DNA of 64,000 nucleotides from positions 92,554 to 156,553 of the forward strand of contig WNNJ02002043.1 of NCBI GenBank assembly GCA_012934845.2, read 5' to 3'. The position numbers and the translations under genes are program-made. Shown here piece after piece: positions 44,400 through 56,329 of the stretch; the stretch's first letter is position 1; every line of letters starts with the position of its first letter. Under the pieces are notes generated by a model, which was not told where the DNA came from, did not search any database, and saw only the letters and a list, made by a program, of their open reading frames with translations. Source of the stretch: Pomphorhynchus laevis (Eukaryota; Acanthocephala; Palaeacanthocephala; Echinorhynchida; Pomphorhynchidae).

Positions 44400-46104
44400 A
44401 AAAGTTAACCTAACTAGGAAAATCCTGGAATGGAGAATACTACTTTAGAGAGTAGGGAAAACTTAATGAGTTACTGGCAGAAGCCTGATTTTTAAAAAAG
44501 TTTCGGGTAAGTGGACTAAAAAGATGAAAATAAACCCACATCAAATATTAAGAATGCTTCCAGCTTTATAAAATCTGGAAAAATTAGCAAAGCATCGCGA
44601 TTATTAAAACAAAGGTATGGTGGTAGAATATTGTCATCAGAAACGGAAAATGATGCTATTATCGTGCTTCAGAAGCTAAAAAAGCGTCATCCTATTAACA
44701 CGTCGGATTCTATCAGCCTTTTGCTTAGGGATAGGTTAGACGATGCGTGGAACATCATGATTCACGATTTTATTATTTGACGCCAGAGAAAATTATAACA
44801 TCAGCAAAACGAACACGCATATCTGCGGGTCCATCTGAAGTAGACTCTGATGATTGGAGACACTTTCGTACATCATTTGGTAATAGCTCTTACATTCTAG
44901 CCGACAATCTATGTGAATTCGCAATTAAGATATCGACTGAATCTATTGAGTTATCTTTACTGCAGGGATATACAGTAAGCCGTTCGATTCTATTAAACAA
45001 GATGTCTGGTGTCAGACCAATTGGAATCAGTGAGGTAGTGAGGAGAATAGTTGGTCGTGCTTTTATTTCACGCATCAAAGATGATCTGACATCAGTGTGT
45101 GGGAATTTGCAACAATGCAGGGGACAACGATGCGGTACTGAAATCGCTGTCGATTCAGTCCGAACAGCTGTTGAAAAATCAGCTGATAATTGTGTGCTAT
45201 TGTTAGATGTAAGAAACGCATTTAATTGTGTTAACATCGAAATGGCTCTAAAAAACATGAAATATATGTCCAGCTTTATCAATTATACTAATATTAAATA
45301 ACACAAATGGGCAACCATCAATTCTAATTGTCGATAATATTTCGCTATTGTCTGCCGAAATATTCAAACAATAAGATCCACCGGCCATAGCTGCTTACGC
45401 TGCTTCACCAATGTCCCGAATTGACATATTGAGCAAGATTGCATCTGGAGCTACCCACTACTGGTATGGAGACGATGGAGCATGTGTCGGAAAAATCGAT
45501 GACCTTTTAAAAGTTTGGGAATGCGTCAAGGTGTTGGACACGTATTATGGATACTTCGTAAATCCTACAAAATGCACGCTTCTGACTCAATACGTATAGC
45601 CGGGAATTAGTCTAAAGCGATTTGCAGACGATGCCGTACTTATATATAAAGATGCTGCGAAATACCTAGGAAGCTTTATTGTGACCAGTGAATACGTGAA
45701 GTCACGAGTTAAAGAAACGGTCGATGATTGGAATAATTCACTTGATCAGCTTCATCAGATGGCATCAATTAATGCATTATCGGCCTACATTCTATTAACA
45801 AAGGCCTTTCAACATCAACAGACTTATATATTCAGAACTTGCAAACTTCGTTCGCGGCTGTTCAAGCATTTATTATCTCATATGTTAGGTACCGGACCGA
45901 TTGGAGAGGAATATGGAGTACAGATTACACTTCCGTTCAAATTTGGTGGACTCGGAATTTATTACCCAACCGAAAGAGGAAATGTAAAATACATGAATTC
46001 ATTAAGGATGCTTGACCTTAATAGAAATGGTTATCAACAATATGTTTTTCTTGATTATCGAGTAGATTTGCTGAGCCATATTCGACATTCCAATTTTAGC
46101 AGAT
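44400..46104 (+). pseudogene. RT element related to the 51-54 kb one
   Basis: Upstream: NSGKISKASRLLKQ-like and VLQKLKKRHPI blocks near 44570-44700. RT: SGVRPIGISEVVRRIVGRAF near 45007-45065, LQQCRGQRCGTEIAVDSVR, VLLLDVRNAFNCVN near 45195 (motif A), WYGDDGACVGK near 45462 (YGDD box), YYGYFVNPTKCTLL near 45542, KYLGSF near 45660 and LPFKFGGLGIYYP near 45930. The family occurs widely in aquatic invertebrates as I remember it; I cannot give a clade. It ends where a family-2 LINE 3' end (minus) was inserted at 46105. Broken, with several interruptions. Confidence 0.65.
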
Positions 46105-46990
46105 AAAAAGATTTATTTTAACGTGGCAAATGCGTGCCAGCGCACGCTTACATGACCACAACAAAACAAAACTGTGAATCAGGTGTCGAGAAGGTGTGAA
46201 CGGAGGAGGTGTTTGAATGTGATAAAAGAGGGGGCGCGGCGGACGTCGAGAGGGAGTTGATTCCAGGCGAGTGAGGCGGCGACGAGGAAGGATCGGAGAC
46301 CGTAGTTGTTGGAGTAATTAGGAACGTGGAGTAAGAGGGTATGACAGGAACGAAGCGAAAGCGAGGTGGGGCGAGTGTCGTCTAAGAAAGGAAGATTGAT
46401 GAACGATTGGGAGCCGACAGCGATGAGACGAAAAGTAACGAGAAGAAGGCGGAGTTTGATGCGGATGTGGATGGTGGGCCAGGAGAGTTGGGCAAGATAT
46501 GTGGATGTGTGGCCAAATCGACGGAGACAAAAGAGCACATGAACAGCGGTGTTGATTATTCGTTGTAGGGGTAGGATGATGGATTTTGGAGAATTGGCGA
46601 AAAGGCTAAGACAGTAATCGATTTTAGGGAAAAGAAGCGATGAAAGAAGAGACATACAAGAACGGAAGTAGATAAGGGGGCGGATACTGCGGATGTCACG
46701 GACGAAGGGTTTAAGGGAAAGATGATCATCGAAATGGAAGCCTAAATGCCTAAGAAAGTGAGATTGTGTAATATGGGGATGATCGATAAGGCAAAAGATA
46801 CACTGGGAGGAGATATGTTTGGTACATATTTGATGAAGAGAGATAAACGTTGATCTCTATTAAGAAGGCGCTCTAAGAGCTTGGAAAGTGTAGGGAGGAG
46901 TGAAATTGGGCGATAGCTAGAAGTAAGTGATGGGTCGAGCGATTGCTTCTTAAGGAGGGGATGAACGATGATGAATTTTCAGTGTGAAGA
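46105..46990 (-). mobile_element. LINE family 2, 3' end copy (minus)
   Basis: From 46990 downward: SLDPSLTSSYRPISLLPTLS and KLLERL near 46950-46860, a deletion joining to the C-terminus, SCMSLLSSLLFPKIDYCL (46655), FLDDTRPTSLSLRS, SLAWNQLPLDVRRAPSFITF, then the hairpin GCGTGC/GCACGC (46153-46136) and AAAATAAATC. An internal deletion removes the middle of the RT. Confidence 0.85.
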
Positions 46991-47480
46991 AAATACTGTG
47001 AAATGTGAAGTGAGAAGACGATTTTTATTACATACAGAGCATTAGCCACAAGGCTGTTTTGCTCGATCACGAAAATAAGTAAAAGAAAAAAGAAAAAGGC
47101 CATTTATAGAACGCCTCGATTCGACGTACCACATCTAGCTTCATAAACCAATTCGTCATCATTTTTCGAAAATCCAGAAAACTCGCAGCATTCACAACAG
47201 AAGCAACGGAAGGGGGTAAATCATTCCATAAGTTACCCGCTCGGTAGGAAGTCGAAATTTTTTAAATAATTTTCTATGGTACAATATATATAGACAAATA
47301 GAATGTACTCTTCTTCCTTGTCGACAATTTCTCCTAGTAACTTTAATAGGGGAATCCTACATATTGATGTACGATGAGATACATAGAACACGTCTAGGAA
47401 CACGAGGCGACAAAATATGGAACTCAATCCAAAATGAAAGAGCCTCTGCTCATAATGTATAGTCATCGAGCTAGGAGATA
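46991..47480 (-). mobile_element. 3' end of a further LINE (minus)
   Basis: The minus frame gives SFWIEFHILSPRVPRRVLC near 47430, then YRAGNLWNDLPPSVASVVNA near 47255-47200 and FLDFRKMMTNWFMK. RxxxLWNxLPxxV...F is the typical LINE ORF2 C-terminus. It ends GTAATAAAAATCG near 47020, before the family-2 piece. Confidence 0.6.
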
Positions 47481-48289
47481 AGCGTGTGTCACTGTGTAGT
47501 ATGCGTTTATACTTTTACATTTCATCTTTCGTACATGGAAATGCAACTTGTGCAGCATCTTCGATCAATGTAACTGTTTGCAACCACTTAACGGTTAATC
47601 ATTCACAAAATCTTTGGGAATCTAATCTCAGGTATCAACTATTCATTAGCATGTGTACATATTATTCTAAATTTCTAGGATGTCGTACTCAGCGAATTGA
47701 TCCACAATGACGTTCACTAAACGTTTTATGGATGACAGAGCAAAAAATAAAGGATGGATGGATCTTTTTTGGGCAAATATGCTTGGAGGCGAAATTCGCA
47801 CGTGAATAGCTTACCTCTCTTTGTAAAACTTAAAAATGACATTAAAGACTTATTTTAAGTAAAAACATTTCATCAAAATGATTTATTTTTTCATTTAAGT
47901 GAAAACCTAAATTGAACATCTTCATCTGATAGTTTATCTGAGCTAAAATTTTGATAGTTGGTATCTTCGTATCCGCTAATTCAAATAATATGAAAACATC
48001 GTTGTGTCCATAATTGAAAAATTTGAGAAAAAATATGTTTTTATCTTAAAAAAAATAATTTTTATCATAAGATTCTATATTAACTTTTACTTCATATACT
48101 TTTTATATGTTTTGAACAATTGTATATTGGTGAGGTATTTAACGTTTCAGGTCGTAATATACACTACAAATTTTTATTTTTAAATTTATACTAAATAAAT
48201 TAAAAATTAAATATCTCGAAATATGATTATCCTCGGTCAAAAGCCGATTAAGCACGTACGTACCATACTTATACCTTCCGTTATGCAGA
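47481..48289. other. No recognisable gene
   Basis: A 74-residue frame (47486-47710) has no recognised family. The rest is AT-rich. Confidence 0.4.
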
Positions 48290-48420
48290 ATATGAGAACC
48301 GGAAAAGGCCGTATTTAACTAAATATGTTTCTTAGTTCCTCCTGATGACATTTAATTATTATTTTTATACATAATCTGTTTTTTATTATTCAATTAATAA
48401 CAATTGACTCTTATTTGAAT
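48290..48420 (+). repeat. Decayed PLE tail (plus)
   Basis: ATGAGAACCGGAAAAGGCCG, TTCTTAGTTCCTCCTGATGA and CATTTAATTATTATTTTTAT followed by TTCAATTAATAACAATTGAC match the end of the tail at 63.4-63.5 kb in order. Diverged. Confidence 0.55.
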
Positions 48421-49209
48421 TTCAATTTTAAATTTTTAAACTTGTAAAATAATAAAAAATAAAATGTAAACGTTTTCTGATCTAATCTGTTTTATTGGAT
48501 AAATGATAACATAAATGTAAAAACGAACATATTGTTTTTTATATTAATCAGAGTAATTTTACTTCTTACAAAACGCGTGAGCCGAGAATTTAATCGAATA
48601 TCGTAATTTCACATTTCACTTTTAAATTCCTTTCATTTTGTTTATAACGAAATGGATAACTCTATATAACAGCAAAGAATGAATGTTTGCATTGTAAATA
48701 ATCGTCAACTGATTTAGTGTTTAGCTCAGTTTTCTCGTGTTGATATTATGAATGCCTGGTTTACACATTTAGAACGACATGTCATACAGTAATTCTTGAA
48801 ACTAGTATGGGTCAATTATCCCTAACCTTCCGTATCGACATTTTAACGAATAAATTTTATCGAAATTTTAGTGAATATGCCAGCAGAGACCGAATGGTGG
48901 CATTGTAAATAATCGACAAATGATTTAGTATTAAACAGCTTTATTAAATTGCAAATAAAGAATAGTCACTAGAGGATTTGTTGGTAAAGTTATCTACATA
49001 ATATTTCAAAGCTAAATTGTCGAAATAGGGTACCTCTAAAATGTTAAACGAACTAACTTTGTGTGGTATCATATTACTAAGTTAATAAGATTTAATATAA
49101 CTTAATAAGATATAAATATAAATAAATTTAACTTGATATAAATATAAATTCTATAAAGTCTTATATAATTATTTATTATTTATCTTTATTTTTCATTTAT
49201 ATGTAATAA
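48421..49209. other. No recognisable gene
   Basis: AT-rich spacer; nothing identified. Confidence 0.4.
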
Positions 49210-49547
49210 AAAATACGTAGACTCAGTTATATGATCTGATATATCATCTTTACATTTGACTTTAACTAATATGAATAAAAACCATTTATTTCTTGTTTCT
49301 CAAAATTTCATTCACGAATTGGATAATTCTGTATGATATATGGAGACCCTGTTCAATCCGGATACGCTCAAATGATCACAGACAGTCCCGATGCAAAACG
49401 CGAATTGTGCCACTTCGAAACTTTAATCAAACGACTCAAAATCGATTTTGTAGATGATAATCTTGATCTTTGAAAATCTCAATTTCAGTTCAGTTATTTG
49501 ATAAGATCGATGAATCAGATTAAATGACTGAGTCTACGTATAAGATT
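49210..49547. mobile_element. Small element with inverted ends, about 335 bp
   Basis: The left end TACGTAGACTCAGTTATATG then ATCTGATATATC is matched in inverse at the right end (GATGAATCAGATTAAATGAC then TGAGTCTACGTA). About 33 bp of imperfect inverted repeat are bounded by TA. This looks like a non-autonomous DNA transposon. The same end motif stands alone at several other places, often beside PLE tails. Confidence 0.6.
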
Positions 49548-49862
49548 TCATATAACTCATATAAAGTTAAAATTGAAATTTAAAATAAAAGTAAATTTTA
49601 TTTACTTCTAGCTCGACTAATCGTTCATAAAAGCTACATATCCAGTTTACAAACGACATCTATTGTGTTCGGCTAAGCAGCGATGAATCGATATCTAACT
49701 ATGTGGATCGCTTTAAAACTCTTTCGCGGTAATTCACTTTTAAGGAAATGAAAACTAACGAGATGCGGGATATTCTTATTCACGATTCATTTATTATGAA
49801 TTAATTAATTATTCGGGTCCAAAAATTATTTTGTTATAACCTACTTACAATTATAAGTAGTT

Positions 49863-49985
49863 AACAACGAACGGTCTAAACGAATGGTCTAAATGGACGG
49901 TGTGAATGAACCGTGTGAACGAACGGCTGAACAAACGGCTGAACGAACGGATTGAACGAACAATATTAACGAATGGACTGAGCAT
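49863..49985. repeat. Degenerate 12-13-bp tandem repeat, about nine units
   Basis: CGAACGGTCTAAA, CGAATGGTCTAAA, TGGACGGTGTGAA, TGAACCGTGTGAA, CGAACGGCTGAA and so on to CGAATGGACTGAG. An old minisatellite; no coding content. Confidence 0.75.
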
Positions 49986-50019
49986 ACACACCGAATTCGT
50001 CTGTTAAATTATTATTAGT

Positions 50020-50072
50020 GGGCTTGTAAGCGCGCCGTTGATACGCATTTGCCACTCAAAATAAATTTATCA
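50020..50072 (+). mobile_element. Isolated LINE family 2-related 3' tail
   Basis: GGGCTTGTAAGCGCGCCGTT, then GATACGCATTTGCCACTCAA and AATAAATTT match the family-2 tails, with a diverged hairpin (GCGCGC, GATACGC). Nothing of the coding region is left. Confidence 0.55.
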
Positions 50073-50089
50073 TACTATGATTGGATTGC

Positions 50090-50720
50090 AATAGAACAAA
50101 ATTCGTCAGTGCATAATTGAAACCGAGTGCATTGATAAAGATAAAGTGTATCAAGTTACTCGAACAATTGAAGCAGCTCTTACTCAATCAAACGAATATG
50201 GACACATCCTAATTCGCAGTAAATGTCATGAAAGAGACCAAAAGTTTGAAACCAAATACTGATATTGATATTATTTCAGATAATGAGGAATCTATTAATG
50301 TAGTTCATAAGTTCAACAAAAAATGTGCTACTTTTGTTGTGGAGCTATGCATATACGTAATTGTTGTACAGCACGGGATGCTGATTGTTCATTTTGCTTA
50401 AAACGCGGAGACATTATGATAGTTTACCGATCTAAGATATTTCGATCGAGACGAATATATAATCGTAGTACTCGAACATACGCGTCCGATGGTGAATCCT
50501 TTAATAGTATCTCTTGTCAAAATGCGAATGGCGATGCATCAAAACTAGATGATACAAAGGCACAAGTTCGTGCTGAACTCAAATTCTGGATGATCTTATC
50601 AACATCGGAAGCTTTTATAATTTCGTGTTGTGATCTTATCAATACAAACGCTCTTTACAAATCAAGTTGTAAGCATGTACACAAAGATAACTATGTGAAT
50701 TTAGAGTATTTAGGATGAAT
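50090..50720 (+). mobile_element. Fossil Gypsy-like (LTR) gag-protease remnant
   Basis: A remnant of an LTR retrotransposon. Two CCHC-like knuckles (CYFCCGAMHIRNCC and CSFCLKRGDI) are followed by a short stretch that resembles the start of the aspartic protease region of Gypsy/Ty3 elements. An upstream piece (KDKVYQVTRTIEAALTQSNE) recalls the end of gag. I see no LTRs, RT or integrase here. It is broken in several places and looks old. Confidence 0.55.
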
Positions 50721-51240
50721 TTATTTACATTAAAGCATTTGTGTAGCTACCTTTAGCATATATATCAAATTTATTTAGTTCAATGAAATCATTAAACGTA
50801 TTCACATTATCCTATCAAAGCTATTCTTGAAATTATATTTCAAAAATTTCGCTAGCGTAGAAATGAGTGATAGATAATGAAGACGTTCCTTAAATATAAA
50901 ATTCTTACCTTTAGGAATAAAAATTACTTTTGCAGAGTTTAATCAGTCCGAAATAATACCATATTTGAAAATATAAGATAATACCTCTTTAATATCATTA
51001 ATATTAATAATATTATAATATTAATAAAAAATTAAGAGCTTAAACACACAATTGTTTAAAGTACGGATTGTCTTGAAAAACAATTGTCTTGATTATAACA
51101 ACTTACTTACAAGATAATAACATACAACTTACAAATTTCCTAAAGAAGAAAAACTGACTGGGTATAAATTGTCTTGATATAAATACTTACAAATATACAC
51201 AATAATATACACAGCTTAATCTGATTACAAATACTTACCT
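50721..51240. other. No recognisable gene
   Basis: AT-rich spacer. Confidence 0.4.
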
Positions 51241-51242
51241 GA

Positions 51243-54200
51243 TATGCCCCGAGGTGTGTCATTCATCTCTGCTAAATGTTGCAACTGAAACTCAGTGGCT
51301 GCAAGATCTGTAAGGTGCCCTTGTGGTATGACAAAGCGAGCAGGCATCAACTGTGCTGCTCCTTACTGATTTCGTAAGATAAATTTGGAACTCAAATTGC
51401 TAACTACAAGGGAAGAGAAGACAAGCTACAGATCAATAGAATAACAACATTTTTATACTGAAGAGAATGAAATAGGTGGATACCTCTTAAATGACATTTC
51501 ACGAAATTATGAAGATGTCAAACATTGGATTCCAATTCTATTTAATCTTCCCAATGAAACGCAAGCAAAGATTTCGTAAAATTGACAAGCGAGATACTAA
51601 TAAAATTCAATACTTTCGAGAAAAGAAATAAAAACACTTTAAAACGATTAATTGTATTATTTCAAATAGTACTGCAAAGAATTGACACTAAAGAAGATCA
51701 GCTCTATCAGGAATACAATCGAAAGGCAAATTGAAATGTGGAACGAAGGCAATCTGGGTGAAATCATCAAGGGAGCGAGATATCATCAGGCGAAAAAATT
51801 AGTTAAAATGAATGGTCTGACATCTAAACGAGTAAACGATGCGGTGAGAGTCGCTAAGTTTATCAGCATGGGCTGGATTGGAAAAGCAAGTAAAATACTG
51901 ATGAATGAGAACTCTAGCCTCGTATCTCTTGATCAATTATTGGGAAAAATACTGTGTGCGAAAAATTAGCAACCCTCCATCCAAGTGAAGAGCATGTACA
52001 CACATTGTTTGCTACGAGCTACCTTGCTCCACTGTGTCCAAAATCACCAATCGAGATTCCATAAACTGAATGACTAAGACATGATACGTGCAGCGTGATC
52101 TGTGCAAGGCTCAACTGATCAATCAGGCACAAATGCAATTTTATGGCAATCAATGCTCATGCAATTTGCGTAAGAATCTCAAGCGTTGACTGATCAACTA
52201 CGTGTTATTACAATATCAATTTCAAACTAACCCATTAAACCTGAACACGTGAAAGCATACCTAGTAAGCAGATTAATTCCTCTCGATAAAAGACCAGATG
52301 TGATACGCATCGGTGTAGGCGAGGTGATTAGGAAAATTGTAGGTAAGGTAATAATGTGAGTAGTACAAATGGACCTAACTGATGTATGCGAACAAATTCA
52401 ACTATTTGCAGGGCAACGCAGCGGTACCAAGGCTGCGGTTCAATCACTTAGGCATGAATTCGAAAAGTCTGTTAACAACTGTGTGCTAGAGCTATATGAA
52501 AGTAATACATTTAATTGAATAAACAGGAAACTAGTTATGGCGCATATGAACTATATATGTCCATAATTGTCACAAAGACTGCATAACTGATATGATGAAG
52601 TCTCAGTTCTTACTGTCTAGGGTGAAACAGGGTTATCGTCTAAAGGGTTCACATAATGATACTTACTCTCCATGCCAGCTTTCGCGGCCTCTTCATTACC
52701 ATTAATCATTAGTCTTCAAGATCATACACCTTAAATAACACATCGATGGTATGCAGACGATAGATCATGTGTTGGCTCATTTGAAAACATTAAGAGATTG
52801 TGGAATGAAGTGCTAAAAATTGAACCAAAGTATGGATTCAGTGTAAACCCAGAGAAATGCATTCTTGTAGCACATAAAGATATATCACAAGAACAGCTAT
52901 GAATGTCCAAAGACACATCATTGAAAATAAGAACACATTGATTCACGTTTCTAGGTAGCTATATAAGGGATGAAAAATTTATTAATGAGAAAATCAAGAA
53001 GTGTGCTCGGTGGACCGAAGTACTTACGCTTGTAAGTAAGATAGCTGAGCTAGATCCTCATTCCGCCTTTACATTACTAAATCAATTCAGCAACAATAGA
53101 GATACATAGTCCGCACTTGTCAAATTTCACTTTTGGGATTCCAGCAGCTGAAAAGAAAATTATTTGAAGAGTTATTATCAGACATTTTGAATTTTACGGC
53201 CATTGATGAGCAAATGCGAAGGATCAGCTAACGTGCGTTAAGATATTGTTAAATCGGAGTAATAGATCCCACAGGCCTAGGATAGTTTGAACATTCACTC
53301 ATGGTTATATTTCCTCTACTCGATGAAGTTATAGAGGATCAGCTTCGAAATAAACAATAACAGATCGCAAAAAGTATTCGAATTAAAAAAGAAAAGAGTG
53401 TTATCAACGACAGTATAAAACGTATAGTTGATTAGAATATAAATTTAGAAAACATTCTCAAATACGAGTTCTACGAGAGCTTCATCATTATTAAGTCCTG
53501 CACGTCCTGGAACAAAGCTGGCATTGTCAAAACATGAATTCAAGGACACCATAGTGGTGCGATACGATCGGAACATAAATAATATTACCAGATCCTGTTC
53601 TTGTGTGGCATAACTCACGTTGTCTTGTAAATCAAATGGTATTACCACAATTCGCCATAGTGTGGTGCGAGACAATAGCAGCGGAAATTCGAAAAATCGG
53701 TAACCTCGTAACCGTTAAACCAATTCTATCAACGGTAAATGATTCAATTATGTTCGAATCACAGTCAACAAAAAGAGAGAAACGCTAGAGCAGATATCGA
53801 TTTTAACGAATTAACAGGTAGTGCAACGGAGCGGTCGTTTATCGACATATGCATATTCAATTGTCATGCGCCGTCGTACTGCCAGATACCTTCTTCTGAT
53901 TGTTTCAAGTATCCTTAAAATCGACGCACCACACGAGTTGAATCTGGATCCTTCTATTCAATGGTGTACTCTGGAGCTGGTGGGGTTAGTCCAGGAGCAA
54001 ATAAGATAACGCAGATCATGGTAAAATTCAGAGCCTAAAGATCACATCTAGACTACAATGAATGCATTAGCCAACTGAGACAAGATGTGTTGATTCAAAT
54101 AGCAAAATGTGCCTCAATGGCTTTGAGAATGCTAACAAAAGCCGAACAGATCCTTTTCAGCGACGACGATATAATTTGCTCGTCTTCGTAAAGCACCTGC

Positions 54201-54250
54201 TCTTACATACGCGGATGGTGTTCGGCAAGATTTCGATAAGAACAGCATGA
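51243..54250 (+). pseudogene. RT element with Cys-rich start and nuclease-like C-terminus
   Basis: Start region: SAKCCN, then RSVRCPCGMTKRAG, a CC-C...C-C pattern that could be a zinc ribbon. RQIEMWNEGNLGEIIKGARY (51.73 kb) and ISMGWIGKASKILM follow. RT: DVIRIGVGEVIRKIVGKVI (52.30 kb), LQLFAGQRSGTKAAVQSL-like residues, WYADDRSCVGSF (52.75 kb), YGFSVNPEKCILV and RFLGSYIRDE (52.95 kb). C-terminal part from 53.78 kb: RADIDFNELTGSATERSFID, ICIFNCHAPSY and a GSFYSMVYSGAGG block. In related animal proteins this is a DVRVFNP...HGSFTPLVFS..GG domain that I take for a PD-(D/E)XK-type fold. Broken repeatedly. Confidence 0.6.
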
Positions 54251-55539
54251 TGCTCCGGATCTCGAATAATAAATTGTGACATTTTTATCATGTACATACT
54301 AATTGTTGTGTTGATTTAGAAAAAAAATAAAAAATTATAAAAAAATATATTAATATATTATTGAGATAATAATTTTTTAAAATCAAAAATGGATTATCAT
54401 TTTATTCTCATGTTATTTTGTTTGCATTATTAATTAAGCTACGATTTGTATGATTTTAAACAGTTTAAAACTCTAAATAAATTTAAAAACTTCTATAAAC
54501 TTGCTTTTACAAATTATTTGGAAGAAATAAATTCTAAACAAAATCAATTGAAGAAATTGTTTCAAATTTTAACTAGATTCTGGTATTAATATGTCAAAAA
54601 TATAATAATTAGCATAGTTCCGTAAACTTAAACGATTGTTTAGATCAAATGATTTATTCGAATAATCGTTTAATTCATGTCCTAATGGATTATAGGAATC
54701 TCCGGAAAGTAATCGGAACGATTACACCTGTAAGGATATTTTTAAAGTTTAATTTGTTTTGATCACGCTTCTTTTAAAAGCTAAAAATATAACTTACGTC
54801 CTCCTAAAATAATGCGCAATTTGAGTATATCTTCTCGGGACATGTCATTAATTCGATACTATTAACGAGGGAATGTTACGTGAGTTGATTACGTAATACT
54901 AATTTTCATGATGAAATTTCTAAACAGATACGTTAACGAAAATAATATCAAAAGTAACACACTGTTTCTGAAAAAATTACACTCTTGAATCTAGCATTTT
55001 TAGCGAAATCAGATATTTGACAGTTTTACTATAAATTCCATACCGTAAAATTGATATTCAATTTATAATGTCACATAAAAATGAAATGAAAAGCTCGCAG
55101 TCATTATGCTATTTTAATTTCAGAATCATATAATTAATTATGTTCGCATCAAAATAATAATGTGCTATCAGCATCGAAGCAGTTTAATACAAATTAAGGC
55201 TGTTAGCGTGAAATCTTAATAATACGATAACTTGCATAAAAATATTTTCATTTGTAGTCACTTCTATATGATAAATAATATCAACTTCTTCAAAAAAGAA
55301 CTAAAGAATCATACGTGTTCTTTAAACAACGGAAAAATCGTAATGTCTAAGACTTACGTAATATATATAATATATATAATATTTATATGATAAAATATAA
55401 TATGTTGTATTAATGTTGTATTTAAAATGAATAAGAAAAATAAGGTTAAAAATATTAACAATATAACAAGTCACTGTTCAAAATTGGATAAAAAGAGTAT
55501 AAAGTTTGAATCAGAAAATAAAACTAAGCCTATATTTCA
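54251..55539. other. AT-rich stretch; one short Lys-rich frame
   Basis: Mostly featureless. The frame starting at 55427 (MNKKNKVKNINNITSHCSKL...) runs into the palindrome at 55541, so its second half is repeat-encoded. Its first 40 residues are Lys/Asn-rich and unrecognised. Confidence 0.4.
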
Positions 55540-56292
55540 AAAGAGAGTGAGACCAATCCACGTGAAATACGTTGTTATCATTGAAGCCAGACGCGGAAGA
55601 ACGGTAGCAAGTACCGTTTCGTCATCACAATGACTCATTAGTGACAGATCCCTCCCACTATTGGATGCAGAGGAGGACTAGCAGACGGCACACGAGTCAG
55701 GACTCGTGTGCCGTCTGCCAGTCCTCTGCATCCAGTAGTGGAAGGGATCTGGCACTAATGAGTCATTGTGATGACGAAACGGTACTTGCTACCGTTCTTC
55801 CGCGTCTGGCTTCAATGATAATCCTATATTATATTGGAATCCAAAATTACATAAAAATTCCATAAAACCTAGGTTCATATATGTAGTGCTTTTAAATGTG
55901 CATTAAAACCACTTTCGGTTTATATGAATAAAATACTTAAAGTAATTAATGCACACTTCAAAAAATATTGTAAGGTAATTTAAATAAATTCTGGTATAAA
56001 ACATTGTTATCATTGAAGCCAAACGCGGGAGAACGGTAGCAAGTACCATTTCGTCATCACAATGACTCATCAGTGCCAGATCCCTCTCACTACTGGATGC
56101 AGAAGAGGACTGGCAGACGGCACACGAGTCATGACTAGTGTGCCGTCTGCTAGTCCTCCTCTGCATCCAGTAGTGAGAGAGATCTGGCACTGATGAGTCA
56201 CTGTGATGACGAAACGGTACTTGCTACCGTTCTTCCGCGTCTGGCTTCAATGATAACAACGTATTTCACGCGGATTGGTCTCACTCTCTTTT
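55540..56292. mobile_element. Double palindromic element
   Basis: Two ~250-bp palindromes (55575-55821, centre near 55699; 56007-56257, centre near 56130), 185 bp apart. The outermost sequences AAGAGAGTGAGACCAATCCA and CACGTGAAATACGTTG (left) are inverted at the right end (56257-56292). The arms carry GAACGGTAGCAAGTACCGTT, TCGTCATCACAATGACTCAT and GCAGACGGCACACGAGTC. No protein is encoded; the frames seen on both strands are arm-derived. Confidence 0.9.
56170..56250 (+). ncRNA. Hammerhead-like core in palindrome arm
   Basis: CTGATGA, GTCA...TGAC hairpin (loop CTGTGA), GAAAC, then ACGGTA/TACCGT with loop CTTGC as a perfect 6-bp helix III. The core and helices II and III are complete. I find no convincing helix I next to it. 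The other arms read CTAATGA or CTGATGA, and the minus strands of the left arms carry the same motif. Confidence 0.45.
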
Positions 56293-56329
56293 TAGATTCA
56301 TGGTATAAAACACTATTTCAGTATTAATA

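Noticed and set aside
55641-56190. Frames on both strands starting M(T/P)D(P/L)SHYWMQRRTSR
   Set aside because: Both come from palindrome arms of the same element; their identity is due to the inverted repeat.
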